Positions 1 to 57,700 of a stretch of DNA of 64,000 bases are shown here, one piece after another. The notes beneath the pieces were generated by a model. It ran no database searches and was not told the DNA's origin. It was given only the letters and a program-made list of their open reading frames with translations. The translations under genes were made by a program, and so were the position numbers. Position 1 is the first letter of the stretch; each line of letters starts with the position of its first letter. The DNA is from Escarpia spicata (taxonomy: Eukaryota; Annelida; Polychaeta; Sabellida; Siboglinidae), in assembly GCA_963995525.1 (NCBI GenBank), contig OZ023214.1:41701683-41765682 (forward strand), read 5' to 3'.

Positions 1-2856
1 TTGATGAAAACAGTATAAACAGTAACTGGACATCGACAGAAACCAGTAAACCTAATGACCAACTCGGAACATGTTCAGACAGCTTATGCATTAATCGCTG
101 CTCCTCCATTTGAAAAGATTGAGTTGCAGTGGAATTCTATAAACATGAATACGGGCATAGTAGTCGTTCTGGCATGGCTGAATGCTTAGTCTGCAAGCCA
201 GGGCAGACTCCATTGTGTTACAGTGAAATACATGAACAAAGAACCAGGTACCTTTAACTGCACAATCCAAACTTATATAATATTAATTATAATAAGATGA
301 TCTTCCTGCTTAGCACAACAGAACTAAGGGAGTGGTAATTATTTGTTAAGGGGCGGGTGGGTTGGAGGAATCAATGGTGGGTTTAGTTTTCAATACACAA
401 GATTCGGGGATGGTCGGATTTCAGTGTTAGCGATTTTGGGGCGGGTCAATTTTCAGTACACAAAATATTGTCATATGTATAATTCTAATTACACTTAAAC
501 AAAATGGGGGTCAGAGGTCAGTGCACATATATATATATATATATATAGAGGTGCAAAGTAATTCTGCACAAAAAGCAGATATGTTGCTTTTGAGGATGTG
601 ATGGCGGTAGACGAGGATCTGGGACCATTTACCATTGCAGTCACAAGAGGGGAGTTTGGAGGGATTCCTCCATTCACGGCCACATATATGTTTTCTATTT
701 TAGGATACGTTTATTTTATGTTGATGCATTTTGTGTGAAATATTCACTTGGCTATATATTTAGATTACAAGTGAGTGCTTTTAACCTTGAAATTGTGCTT
801 TAGCGGTAGATATTTTATCGCTAAAATGGTCGACCATGAGATTATCCCCGAACTGAACAAAACGCGTGAGTTCTACCACCGAAATGAGAGACGTGGCAGT
901 AACAGCACTTGTACACATAATTGGAGGGTTGATCATATTACAGTGCACAGGATTTTGGTGTGGGTTGAATTTCAAATCAGGGCATGTGTACTCTCCCCTA
1001 AATAATCCGACCCACTGATAAATAATGACCACTTCCTCACAACCATCATCTATGACAACACATTACTACAGCAAGTGAATGCATTGGCTATGAATGTTGC
1101 AAGACAAAATCAGAAATTATGAGAGAGACCCAACTCAAGACTACTTCCTCGTTCCTTCTGTGTACACAACTAACTGGCTTGATATCAATTGGCACCACAC
1201 AATTTGGCATCCAAATATTTTACTTATATAACCAGACAACATGTAATTGGGTAGCCAGGCAATTAATCAGCTGACATAATTGTCTTTGTTCTTATCAAAG
1301 AAAACTCCCCGCAGTTCATTTGGGCAATCGCAAATCAAGTTAGTTGTGTGTTCAAATATGACATGTGTGGATAGCTTTAATATTATGCACATTTGAGGGT
1401 GTCAAGTTTGGCTAAAATCACAAAAGGAATTGACACTGATTTTTATGAAGCCAATACAAAAGAGTGAATCTACCTTTTTCTTTTTCCAAATTTTGATTTG
1501 GTTGCATTTTAATTCATTTAATATTTTGTCTGATGGTTTCATCAAACTCAATCATTTAACACATTTGCATATATAAACAATCTGTTTGTAGTCAATACCA
1601 AAATAGACTCAATAATTGTTTGTGAAATGAGAAAGATGTGCAAAATAGCACTTTTACAGAGGCAGTTTCATATATGAGAATGATAACTGTCACACTAGGC
1701 ACAGTTCAATGCACGGCTTCCCCTTAGTCTACCTCGCTCATAAATTGATAACTAACATTGAGAAAAAATTGTACAATGCACAGTGGAAGATGATGAAATA
1801 AAAAGCTGACATGAAAAAAGTTGTCATTTGATTTTACAATTGGGTGCATTTTAAATAGATTATAAATTCACTTTGTATCAATATTTCTTATGGGCTGAAA
1901 GTTCATATTAATGATTAATGTTTTTGGGTGGCCGCCAATTTTGATATTTTTGTGGATCACGGATAGTCGTGTTTTGCCAAACGACATTCAGTTATGCAGT
2001 GCAAGTTTATCAAATGCCAAAAGTGCAAGTGTTCATTAAAATAGGGTAATTACTTACATCGACACGCACAGTACTATCACGCATAGGTGTAAGCACGCAT
2101 GTGTGGCAAAGATACACTTGAAATATTAATGATGCAGATTGGTGACTGAATATGCTGAAAGTTAGAACTGTCAGATCATTTCCGACTTGTAAATGAAAAT
2201 ATAATATTTGTAGTAATCTCAATAAGTCAATAGGGCTATTCGATAACCGAGAATTTTTTGATTTGGATGACAATGTTATTAAAGACTAAGTGAAATGAAA
2301 TTTTCAATTTTTTGAAACTTCACCAATGTAAACCACATTGCTTTTTTCAAGTAATGTGCCAAATATGAAGTCTGTTCATTGCGAACTGCTGCCACAAACC
2401 CGGTCAAACATGCTCATTTATGTATCACAAGAACACCAGATCGACAGATGTTGCCGACTTCACCGCAGGCAGTGCCACTGAGCACACCCTATTCTTTAAC
2501 ATGGTAAACGATGGTGCGGCTAGTCATTTCAGGTTATACATAAAATTGTAACCACGGAATGTAATATTTTTATATATCACCGTAAAGATAATAATCTTAC
2601 CTAAAACTTTGTTACTGGATGTAGCCATACATTTTCTTTACTTTTCAAGTTACTGCCGTTTGAACAGCGTGAATGCATAATATCATCTGTATTGTGTCAT
2701 CAGCTTTGATCGCCACACGGCGCTGCTGATTTCTCACACTGGCGAGAATCTGCTCACTGTGTGCGATTTTTTTAAATATACTCTTTAACCTACTTTTGTT
2801 TTTAACATCCAACCAATTCCATTTTGATTAGTATTCCATCATTCCACATTGTTTAG

Positions 2857-2891
<35 letters not shown>

Positions 2892-3309
2892 CTCAGTTAC
2901 GTCCGTAAATATGCAAAGGCGTCGCATTATTATGGTATACTGGTCCGGGCACCAATTGTGCATCCTAATCTTTTGTGCCTTTTTAACAACGCGAGATTTC
3001 AGTTTCATCAGTCACAAAGTTTCCGGTCATAACTGAGGAAACATAACACGACTAATGCCAGTGATGGTGCTGGCGCGTTTTGCGGTAAGGCAGTTTTTTA
3101 AATTGTAAGCACTTCACTCAAGTAACTTTTAAATTTATAACAAGGTGTTGGCACAAATTAGATTCTAAATGGTTATTCTAAATTGTTTATATCACACACG
3201 AGAATTGATGACACCAGGAATAATTCACATCACAGTCATCAGTCTATGAGTCTATGTAAACATGAAAAGAAAAGAATTACCACTGTGACACACTTCGAGC
3301 ACCGCATCG

Positions 3310-3717
3310 TCAGTGGCAATGCCAGGTTGATCCGGCATATCTGAGATTATCTCTTTCGTCTCTCACGACATCAACATCTGGTTCATGCAGATACAGTTGT
3401 GGACCATAATAAACTTCTTTATATTCATGTAATTCGTTGATGCCATGAGAATCTGCATGACTAGATTTGTCACTACTGTCCGACATGATTATTTTTGGAT
3501 CAGCCAGCAGAGTCAGCATCACGTAGTGAACAAACAACGCAGCGCATTCAATTAAATTAACCGCATTTGCACTGTTCAAATGGCAATAACTCGAAAAAGT
3601 AAAAAAATTAATGGGTACATCAACAAGCATTGCCTGCGGTGATGTCATCAGAGTCGGTAGGTGTCGCAACAAAGTGTGCAGAAAATGTACAAAAGCGCGA
3701 CCAAATGGGACCTTCAA
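3310..3717 (-). other. Open frame of uncertain status; possible fragment of a repetitive gene
   Basis: 135 codons on the minus strand. The second half, from an internal Met near 3486, looks protein-like: SDSSDKSSHADSHGINE, then YKEVYYGPQLYLHEPDVDVV. The acidic-serine start and YGPQLYLHEP vaguely recall the GVKPYMFEP-type N-termini of repetitive P2X7-like proteins in invertebrates. No splice or flanking support was found. Could be chance. Confidence 0.25.
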
Positions 3718-4439
3718 CAGGGTGACGGAGGGGATTAAAAAATGTATTAAATGTCAGGACACTATTTTTAGAGCATACATTTAATTCAGATTGGGAATAA
3801 AAAAGGTTAATTTCGCTTAGTCTTTAAATCTTGCTAAATCTTGTAGCCTTTGCATAACTTCATGTTGGATTAATCGACTGTATATTTTCAATGCATGACA
3901 TGTATTTAATTTATTTGCTAACGTGCACTTTTAATGCGTGTATAGTCTCACATATAATTTATATTTTTAACTTGTCATTATTTATATAATTTTACTAACA
4001 CATCCTTTTAATTAACGCTTAGCCTATGCGTAGTAATATAAATGTTTACTACTTTTAAAGCATGATTTGTGTATATTTATGTATAATTTATTTACTTGTA
4101 CATACTTTTAATCTAGGACGTGTACATATATATATATATATATCTGAAATGTTATATGTATTTTATCATTTATGAATTATGTATGTACATGTATGACTTG
4201 CTCTGAAAAAAACTATAATGTTAATTATTATTTATACAAGGCCTACGTCAATCCCAAAGCAAACCATGTTGTTCAATATTGCCTTAACTGGTTCCATAAT
4301 GCATGTATAAATAATATCCGGTGCACTGTCCACAATCCGCCAACGTTGGCTACAGTACCACCAGTCCACCACAACTTCACAAGTCGTCACCAAAAGGGAC
4401 GTCGCACAACTTAATACATAATAAATTACGCACCTCTGG

Positions 4440-4860
4440 TTAAAGGGTCGCACCCGGACAGCGACTTTCACCCTGCAAACGACAAATGAACGTTTAGTCA
4501 AACGCACGCAAACATCATACACTTTACGAATTAAAGCAATGAAGACAAACGCCATTTACTTACGATTCGCCCGACATGTTCGCTTGGCTCGTGCGAGTGG
4601 TGCAGAACGCACCTGCGAGAGCTCTCGTCACGCGTGTGCGGAGAGCGGGCGTCACACGCTGCTAGGCAACATCCTGTTTGTTGTCCATCAATGGTTCCTA
4701 CTAGTTGTCACACTTGGCCAAACACTGCACGAGTTGTCCCGCTCACAGACACAGCTCACAGCCAGAGCCGTTTACGATGAGCGAACGTCATCGCTTTCCG
4801 TGTAAACAAAGCCGCGTGCGAGGGCCGGCGATCGTGTAGCGTTCCAGACTTCCAGTCACC
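4440..4860. other. Locally CG-richer segment
   Basis: A stretch with many CpG dinucleotides (ACGCGTGTGCGGAGAGCGGG, GCGTGCGAGGGCCGGCGATC) in otherwise AT-rich, CpG-poor DNA. It could be a promoter of an unseen gene or a recent repeat. An 88-codon plus-strand frame crosses it without recognisable features. Confidence 0.35.
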
Positions 4861-5778
4861 TCGTGTTTATAAACGGCATAATGAATTAAATCCGGGCCAA
4901 TCTCAGTTATGTCACCTCGGCGCAATATCCTAACAAGACTTTGCCGAGCGTATGTTACATCCAGATTCAGGCGTCGTTTTAACTATATTGTGCCTACATT
5001 AATTTTGATAAATATTACAAAGGCTTAAAAGCGTTAAAAATTCCATAATTCCATGTACGTCATCATAAATTATGCCTTCAGATATACGGTACTGGCATGG
5101 TACGCATAGGCCAATGCATCGCTTGGAACATTATTATGGGGACAGAGCTTGGAAGAGAGGGATAAGAAAACTGGCGGACTGGCCAAGGTGATGAAGTGTG
5201 ACTTTTGTAGGCTTTTTTTAATAAGTAGCCAACCATTTTAGATGCTCTCTATACAGATTATGGTATGGGTTGTTGGACTTTCTGATTTTTGATTTTTAGG
5301 TCAGAAAACAGGTTTTTATTACATTTTCTCTTCATATGCCACACATTACACAAACAGAGTTTTTACCGGCCAGATGTGGGATTGTTGGCCAGATATGGGT
5401 CATTTTTGTCCCGAAAAATGCAAATTTGAAGCAACAATGTTAACCATTGTTTTTCTCGATGTAATCAGTGGGTTACAACAGTCCAACCATTTCAGATATT
5501 GCCCACACATATCATTGGTTATAGTACATGGCGTCTGCAAGACACAATTTTTATTTTTTTGTTAATTACGAGTCATTTGTATAAGAAACAGGAAGCACTC
5601 TGATGTCATGATACGTATCACGTTACAATGGATTCTCGCTGTAGGAAGAAGAATGATTTGAGTTATACTTTTAGTTGTGAATTATAAAAGTACTTAATAC
5701 CAATTAAAACAAATATAGTAATAAATAAAACATATTGAATATAACGAAAAGGAGAAACCTTATAAAAATAAAATAAAC

Positions 5779-5990
5779 TACGTGGGGAGTGGTGGTTGAG
5801 TGGTTAGTGCTTGTCTGTTGATGATTTGAAGGAACAGGGGTTTGAATCCTGGTACCAACCGCTGTTTTTAACAATTTCGTTCACCTCATGTTGCCTGTCT
5901 TTCCGAAGACACTATAAACCATTAGCCCCTTCTATCTGGTGTCTATGCCAGGGGAAGTAAAAATACCCCATGCAGGGGGTAAATGTGTAA
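5779..5990 (+). mobile_element. tRNA-derived SINE
   Basis: Starts with an A-box-like TGGTTGAGTGGTTAGTGC and a B-box-like GGTTTGAATCC about 45 bp later, the spacing of a class II (Ser/Leu-type) tRNA promoter. A non-tRNA body follows (TTGCCTGTCTTTCCGAAGAC ... TATCTGGTGTCTATGCCAGG). The acceptor stem does not fold as a functional tRNA. A second copy lies on the opposite strand at 21.6 kb. Confidence 0.78.
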
Positions 5991-8205
5991 CATTTAACTC
6001 TAGAGGAGGACAACTCTGAAAACCAAGCTGGACAATACTCTAACCACATACATGTGGCTAGCATAGAGTGATGGGTTAGTTATCAGAAGTGTGCATATAC
6101 AAAATGTGCATGTGTGCATACGTGTGGGTGCGTCAGTGTACAAGTGTCCATGGGGATCTGTGTGTAGGCATGAATGTGGATACAAGCTGTACATGTATTT
6201 GTAACTACCCTAGTTTGACACTCTTTCATCAATGCAGTATTGTCAGTAGTTGTCATTATCGACTCCAGGTGTAAGGAACAGCCCCGTAAAAGAACCAGTT
6301 TTAAAATGTCTGTTCAGATGTGCACTGCATGATGCACCAATTGATATAAGGAACACAGCATAATAAGAACTGTTTCAACAAGTTCCAACATGTTCCTTAA
6401 AGCGATGTTCAACTAATACTGAAAAACAGGAAGACTTGAAGCATGTCTTAACAATTTTATTTGTAAAACTTACACACAAACACACACTATGTCTAGCACT
6501 AGCAGCTGTCTTCTTGTACAAAAAGTCAGACACATTTATTTGCAATTCTGACCATTAATTGTGAAATTAAACTCCCACAAAGCCAATAAGCTGAACCAAA
6601 CATTCTGTAAGCATCTTTTTCTGTTTGCACAACTTTACAAACACATTTGCAAGTATTAATTTGGTGTTGGCAAATTGTGAAAACAGGTTCATTACAACTA
6701 ATTACATCACTGAGCGAACTCAAACTACCGAGTATATTGCACGTAACATTGGTGATTACAATTGTCATAATGTGTAATTGGTGAAAACATTAACTTAACT
6801 ACATGTATATGACAACAACAAATTATGCAGTTTTACTAGCTCGCACATAAATATGACGCAAACAGGTATGAAATACACTAAACTGCGGCAACTGATTTTG
6901 AGAACGAAAGCAAACTGAGTGATAACATAGATGCAATCGTATATTTATATACACTGTAATCCCATTAAACAAATTATAATAATGACGTCACAACGACAAT
7001 TGTATTAAGTTTTCATGATATTAAGCACCATAATTGCAAAAACATACATTAAATTGTTGATGCAATAAAGAAAAAACAGTCCAGTGGATATTTAGTATAC
7101 AATCAATTTTTGCACATATTATTATACAACAAATGAAATAAATATACATGAATACAAGAGAACAGTGTGACTGAACAATATAAGAAATCACTAAGCTCGA
7201 TTACAGCTCACAAAGGGATGGTCTCGTAAATTTGTAAAGTCCCAAAAAGTTACGTGTTTAGCACTGGTTCACACCACGCCAACCCCCCTGTGACATGTGA
7301 GGACTTGCGATTTTTATGATACAATATGATTATTAGGTAGCATCAATTTGCATTCTCATGTTTTCCCCACAAAACATGGTGATGACCAAGCCCCCTGTTT
7401 GATGCATTTTGTGACTTCGCAAACTTTTATTACAACCCCCAAAAAGATATATAAATCTGCCACACACTGACCACAGTAACTGCCAAAAAGGCATCGGTGC
7501 CTTGCGGACAGAACTTCACTTAGAACCGACCACTGGCTGAGTAAGAAACTGCTGCAGCTGGGCAAAAATATCACAGGACACATTAGCTAGCCATAACCGC
7601 ACCATTACATATCGCGTCTAAATGCTGGCTGTCACACCTTTCCACAAACTCAACGTGGCTGTTATATTTGCTGTTTGTGGCTTTGTGCACATTCTGAACA
7701 TGCTATGTTCGTCGAGTTCCAAACGGACAAATAGCACACGCCTTACTGGAGTTATTCCATAATTATTTCACGCAAACTACAGAGACAAACCGAACTGCAC
7801 AAGGCTCCATTGATCAGACTTGGGGTCAAATACATATTTTATTTGTTTGCATACACCAATTTTACTTTTTTGAAAGTGGGCATGTTTATTTGGTATGTTT
7901 GATCAAATATTCACCAAATACAGCAACTTGCATTTGCTGTTTGAACTGGTTCATCTTAAAAACTGGTAAATGCATACCTACCAAACCTAACCCACATCTT
8001 CATTTCTATGCAATAATTTCTGCACATTCACTGCATAGTATGTACACTATATGGCCAACAGCCTAATATAGCAGATTTTAATTTAGTCTTGTGTAATTAA
8101 CATTTTACTACAAAACATCAAATGTATTTAATATTAAAAAACATGTATTTGACCCATGTATACAGTACAACTATACACTCCAGAATCAACGTAGCCAAAC
8201 AGTCA

Positions 8206-8600
8206 TCAGCTTACACCATTTCCACATCTAGTCCAGTCATGTGACTACACCACTTACACATCTAGTCCAGTCATGTGACCACACCACTTCCACATCTAGT
8301 CCAGTCATGTGACTACACCACTTACACATCTAGTCCAGTCATGTGACTACACCACTTACACATCTAGTCCAGTCATGTAACCACACCACTTCCACATCTA
8401 GTCCAGTCATGTGACTACACCACTTACACATCTAGTCCAGTCATGTGACCACACCACTTCCACATCTAGTCCAGTCATGTAACCACACCACTTCCACATC
8501 TAGTCCAGTCATGTGACTACACCACTTACACATCTAGTCCAGTCATGTGACCACACCACTTACTCATCTTGTTCAGTCATGTGACCACACACTTACACAC
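8206..8600. repeat. 34-bp minisatellite, about 11 copies
   Basis: Unit CATCTAGTCCAGTCATGTGA + CTACACCACTTACA, with alternating CTACACC/CCACACC and TTACAC/TTCCAC variants. Confidence 0.95.
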
Positions 8601-9419
8601 CTAGAAGCAAGAAAGCACCATATTCCACGCACATTAAAACCATGACAACCACATCACTTAATATGACTAGGTTTGCTGCAACATTTTAGACACAAACAGC
8701 AACAACATGTACTTTGGCATAATAACGATAGATCATGCGGGACCACAGATTGTGTTAAGTCACACCACTTGGCTGTAATTGGCAGAAATACTCCAACAAA
8801 GTATTTGGTGTACAGATACTTGGTGAGTATTGTTTAAAACCCCCTCCTGAATTTAATTAGCACATCACGAATCATATTAAAGTGTGTTGTACGTGAATTG
8901 TTTAAGTAATATGCGCAGTTGTTTAGAGTGCGTAGTTTTGCTAAAAAGAACTAACTTTGATCGTTTGACAGGGTAACTGGCCAAAGTATGCATAGACCTG
9001 GACCACACAATTTTGTTGCACTATTTTTTCACAGACATTTGATTGGATCTGATAACAAATAATTATCACAGAATTTTGACTGGATCTGATCAAAAATAAT
9101 TTTACAGTCTGTCCAATGACACAAAAATTAACTAAGATTAATGTTTGTTTAATTTTCATCCATGATCTGTTGTGTTTTATGTCAATAACAATTGTGGTTC
9201 GTGGACAAAAATCTGGCATTTGAAAACAAATGTAGAACAAACTACGAAATGTGCCAGACAAAATGTCGAGCAAAACCTCCCTTTGAGCACTTTTATTTTT
9301 TGAGAAAACACTGAGAATTTCATTCTGCAGTTAAATGGCACTTAGTGTCAAAAACAAATGTTAAAATGATACATGGCTAGCATGCAATGACAAGACAAAC
9401 ACTCAATTAATCGACTGAT

Positions 9420-9560
9420 ATCCATAAAATGGTGATATCTCGTAACCATGGTGATCTCTTGCAACCACAGCAAAATCTCACAACCACAATGATATCTCAC
9501 AACCACGGCGATATCCAACAACAATGACGATATCTTGTAATCACGGTGATATCTCAAAAC
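9420..9560. repeat. ~22-bp degenerate repeat (GATATCTC/AACCAC)
   Basis: About six copies of GGTGATATCTCACAACCACG variants. Confidence 0.7.
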
Positions 9561-11367
9561 AAGATCTAATATTACACTTTTGACAAGATTGGGACAAAAC
9601 ATACGTTTCTAGAAATAGTTACTTGTGATAAGATTTTTTCATTGTTTTATTTCTTGTTATGTTTAGTGATGTCTATCTAAAAACGGTATATGGTGTAGCA
9701 CAAACAGTGAAGTCAACATGTCTCCGTGACAGTTACTTCTAGACAGCTATGTAAACCTGACTGGTCCCTTTTCACACGATGGTATAAGCAAAATGTAAGA
9801 AGGCTTCTACTTCCCACTTGAAATAACATGATATATAGAGAGATACATTAATAATATATACATGCAAATACAGATGTACAACTGGACCATGTATGCCAAC
9901 ACAAAACGTTGAAGAACATTCTGTACAATAACTCCATGAAATTCTACCACATGTATAGGATGCATATTTTAAAGTCGGTAAAGCGTTAACCAATGGCAAC
10001 TTTTTCACTTATCAACAGTTGTCATATTTTCGTTTCATATTGAGCAGGAAAACAGGAGAATACAATGTCGCTGACAACGAATTACGAAGATCGCTTGAAT
10101 TCATCGAAATGAAATGCGTTCTTGCATCTGCCCAGTATAATTAAGCTAATTTCTAATTAGTCACATCAGCACAGTCTGACAGATTTGTGTTCACTTCAAT
10201 GCATAAACACCTGTTCATGAACAAATGAACATGTGTTCATATTTATCTCCAAAACAAAAACTGAATTAAAATAGACAAATGTAAAACAACTTACGAGATA
10301 CACGACTACAGCTGACATCAAAGGGTTTTGCTACAATTCTCACCTACACTAAACTTCAGTGTTTCTTTGCCAATGTCGGATCAGTTCACAGTCCAGAAAA
10401 AATGTACATTTTATATTACTTCAAACCATGACCCATCACAACCAATACGTGGTGTGATTTTTTAGCAATCCAAAATGACTTCTAAAACCACAGCCAATAC
10501 ACACCGTATTCAACTGACGTGATATAGTTGCCAATATGTTCGTTACCCGCCATGCTGCTGGTTCTGATATCCACAATAGCTTCGATGTACATTCACATAT
10601 GTTCCACTCAATAGGTGGCACCACTGTATTGATTTATCTCCTCGATACATGGCGATGACCAACCAAACATCCACCGATACATAATGCTTTAAGTGTTTTG
10701 TGACTTTGTTAACTTATATGACCATCGCTTAGTGATATCTGAAAAGTTAACAAGTGTTCCGGGTCTAACCGGATATCTGCTAAATCAACTCGTGCAACAA
10801 ATCCACAAAACACAATGAACACACATATCTACTGAACCTACGCTGAACATCGTTTTGACTGTAAATAACAGTTATTGAGCTGATTATATGTAAAAATTAC
10901 ACATAAGCACGCCTGGATGGCGTGTCTACGCGACTGCTCAGTAAGAAACAAATCTAATTTCTCTACACTCTGACTAAGAAACTTAACAGCAACGTTTCAT
11001 TTAAGAAATTAAGAACCATCAGTAACCATGGCCAGCCGATGATCAGTTATGTAAAATGAGTTTTGTTGTGAACCGTCAGTCAAAATGAGTTGTAAAATGA
11101 ATGGCAACGTCAGCCCCACCAGACCTGTAGGTAGATGTTTCAGAAATCGGCAGTGGAGTATTAGCAGGCAAGACGTGGCACTGAGGAACCAGTTGACAAG
11201 GTTGAGGCCAGTTTCAAAGTGCCACATTCAACTACCACACAGACACACAATGACATGCTGTAACATCACATAATTAGGGCGTAATAAATACATTTCTCTA
11301 CTGAGAACTTGGATATCTGAATCCGACTTATTTAGTATGACCATTGGCTGATACCTAGCAGTACATC

Positions 11368-11775
11368 AGCTGGTCTCACGAGTACTTGAAATTACGTCGT
11401 CGATATTTGTCGTGACCATGTGATTACCTAGTGAGGACTCCAGGAGAACAGGCTGATGAATCCAGTATCCTCAAAAGTACTTGGTGATGGTCTCACGAGT
11501 ACTTGGTGATGGTCTCATGAGTACTTGGTGATGGTCTCACGAGTACTTGGTGATGGTCTCACAAGTACTTGGTGATAAAACCACTCTTCTCACAAGTGCA
11601 CAATGATGACCTCAATAATCTTGAAAGTACTTGGTGATGACATCACTGTCCTCATGAGTACTTTGTGACGACCTCACTGTCCTTGTGAGTACTTGGTGAT
11701 GATCCCAATACCTTCATGAGTACATGGTGACGAACTGACTGTCCTCAAAAGTACTATAAAATGACTGCACTCTCC

Positions 11776-11800
<25 letters not shown>
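11368..11800 (-). repeat. Minisatellite repeating the last KCC codons and stop
   Basis: About 12-14 units of ~24-45 bp lie directly after the KCC stop. In sense each carries a variant of GTCATCACTATGTACTCGTG, the sequence encoding V-I-T-M-Y-S and the start of the stop codon; the most distal units are a homogeneous ACTCGTGAGACCATCACCAA type. The exon 26 end is the first unit. Confidence 0.88.
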
Positions 11801-54843
<43,043 letters not shown>

Positions 54844-57424
54844 GGTGCTGTCTTGTTATCAACCGAGGAGCACTAGAAATCTACCTGCTGCGGAGATCCG
54901 CAAGTGAACTTATACAACCCAACTTCTTGCCAACGTACACAAGCTGTGTGCTCCGCTCGAGTTATGAGGGAAATCTAACGCGTAATTTCATTATGGCTCG
55001 CTCAATGAATGAGGCATGTGACGGGTCGAAGACACGGTGTCATTTCGACATACCACCTTGCACCTATTACACATCAATTCAAGGTAAAACCCAATATTTA
55101 TGCTGCAATATTTACATAGAAAAATTTGGTTTTATTGTAAACTATTTTCCCCAAGTATGATCACAATCTTTTGTAGGACTATTATGGGATTCTAATAAGA
55201 TTTTTATCAGAGACATTGGAACATAGATGGATTTCACTGTCATTCTATCCATGTGGCTGGAATCTGTCTCACTGTCCATGTATTTAGAAAGGAAATGAGA
55301 AATCACGGCACACTGTGGATGCAACATACCAGATTTATGTAATTGAATTGTTATTATGTTTCTCACGAATGTAAGTAGCAAACAAAAGCTTCGTCAAACA
55401 TAATTTGACATATGTGATTAAGGGAGAACTCACAACAGGGCACACATCAATGCCTCACTGGGAACGGGATAGAAACAAAAGTACAGGAAGAATGTGCGGG
55501 AAAACAGGGTTTTAGACACCAAAGAGGGTGCGGTCTTTAGATTAAGTTACCTGAACTCTCAACGTGTCATCACATTCTGGGCTGGAGTGAAAACAGACAT
55601 GGCATTACAGGCATATATTTATGCATCTATGTGACAGGTCCCAACGGTTTGGACGATAAGGTAAATTTCACAAAACTATGAAGAAACATACACACGGGTT
55701 ATCGTGTTCCGTTTTCTTTTTGTATTTTTAATCAATTCACTTCCAGTTTGAATAATGCAATTTAGAAATACTTTCTTGAAAAAGTGTCTTTGATGCAAGT
55801 ACTGGATTGAATGGTATATGATTTAAAATATAAATATCTAACTTTGATGTCATCTCTCTAAAAACTGGAATTCTTCGGGTGGGTCAATTTAATCACCCAT
55901 AACTTTGCAACAAATTGACTTACATGAATGACACTAATATCATTGTAAAACTGAAATGTTGTCCTTTAATAACTGCATACTACCAAAATATTTCTCAAGG
56001 TCTGAACCATTTTGACCCACCATAAATGTGTACATAGAGGCACGCGAGTGGGACACCCTCTTGTTGATACAAGGTGCCTACCTCGTAAGTTCTCGGTGCA
56101 ACACAGCGCAATAGTTCGCAGAGAAATCCATCATGTCAGATTCAACATGTTTTTAAAATCGAATAATTGAAGCTGGCATGCTATGAAGTCGTTCACTTTT
56201 TAATATCAACCAGCTGACTTTAACACACTGTGCGATCAGTGACATTTACAGTAATAAATAATTAAATGCAACAGAGACACTTAAAAACACCCTTTATTAG
56301 AAAAGATACCATCTCAGCATTTTTCAACATGTCATGTCAAATTGCTTTTCACGTGTCACTTGTTACCTTAATTTTAACTCTCAAATTCTCAATGTACTGG
56401 TTTGAAACCATGTCAATTTCCGTATAACCTGAATAAAGTGTAAATGTCAATCGTTTAAACCAACTTTGAATTTAAAAATCAGCTTTTTATTTGCATTACT
56501 TTAGATGAAATGTTACCAAATCATAAGTTAAAAAGGTTGCATATAAAGATCTGTCTGATTCCATCATCATATGTTGCAAGATAACAACAGGAAACTGATA
56601 ATATCTATAATATCAGCTAGGAACCACAATAACTTGGTCTCTTAGCGACAACATGGCCACAACATGATATATCTTTACTAATATATTATACGAAAAATTG
56701 CTTTGCTGACAAATTTTGATGGCAATATGTCGGCTGCTTTAAAGCCATTTTGGTTAGAACTGCGGTTAACCTGCAGATGCTAATTTGCATTTAGGTTAAT
56801 GTCCAGCCGGCCTGCTGTGTTGTGAAGATGGTTTATCCCCACTGTGTCTACATATAATCCTCCTCGGGATCATTTCTGCATAAATCCGAGCTTAGAAGAT
56901 GAGAAGCAATGTCATGATTATAGATGGACGTGCCATCATTCTTTCTTACCATCACATTATTTTGAGACCTGTCGCATTTACTGACCCAATATGTGTTACA
57001 TTGGAACCCTTGGGGCCGTGCTAATGAACTTATAAAATGTCTATATTTGGACATGTCTGTAAGCTGTATAAGCTTTAATTTCGCCTCAATGATGGAGATG
57101 TTTTCATCAGAAGCGTGGTCGGCTCAGTTTGATCCAGGCAATTTGACATGGTTATCGACTTATGGGCTAACTCTGATAAAGCATTTTTCCTGCATCGCCA
57201 AATAAATATGCAAAGTTTGACGTTTTTTTGCTGGCAGCAATAATGGAATAGACCTAAAAATGAATGCATCGACTTCAAACAAAGATTGTAACAAAATGGA
57301 TTACACGCAGAATTGTAAAATAAATTATTAAAACGAACAAGAAGCAAAAATTATGCTTGACCATGAAAATAGAACAGATCTGACATCCAGGCCATCAGTG
57401 TGACATCACAAAAGCAGGATATGT

Positions 57425-57700
57425 GACTTTGAGTGAGATGTTGGAATTGCCTCCTGGGGTATGCTATCGGTGTGACTGTGACATTGTGTGAGATGTGTTT
57501 GCCTCCTGGAGTATGCTATCGATGTGACTGTGATATTGTGAGATGTTGTGATTGCCTCCTGGGGTATGCCACCGATGTGACTGTGACACTGTGCGAGATG
57601 TTGTGATTGCCTCTTGGAGTATGCCATCGGTGTGACTGTGGCACTGTGTGAGGTGTGGGATTGCCTCCCGGACTATGCTGTCCATGTGCTGTGACAACAT
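57425..57700. repeat. ~55-bp degenerate tandem repeat, about 5 copies
   Basis: Unit GAGATGTTGTGATTGCCTCC + TGGGGTATGCCATCGATGTG + ACTGTGACATTGTGT, with some units of 50 bp. Confidence 0.85.

Larger units (their letters stand above)
1..11367. other. Region 3' of KCC without a confident gene
   Basis: AT-rich DNA. Apart from the SINE, the minisatellites near 8.2 and 9.4 kb, the TA runs, the CG-richer segment and the 3.3 kb open frame listed separately, I see nothing coding. Other open frames here are short and lack family motifs or codon structure. It may include KCC 3' UTR at its upper end; no confident poly(A) signal was assigned. Confidence 0.6.

Noticed and set aside
5784..5868. Functional tRNA gene
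   Set aside because: A and B boxes are present but the acceptor and anticodon stems do not pair well, and a conserved non-tRNA body follows, with a second copy elsewhere: a SINE.
8206..8600. CRISPR-like regular repeat
   Set aside because: Units abut without unique spacers and the context is an intron-rich animal genome; it is a minisatellite. The same applies to the 27-, 30-, 44- and 49-bp arrays.
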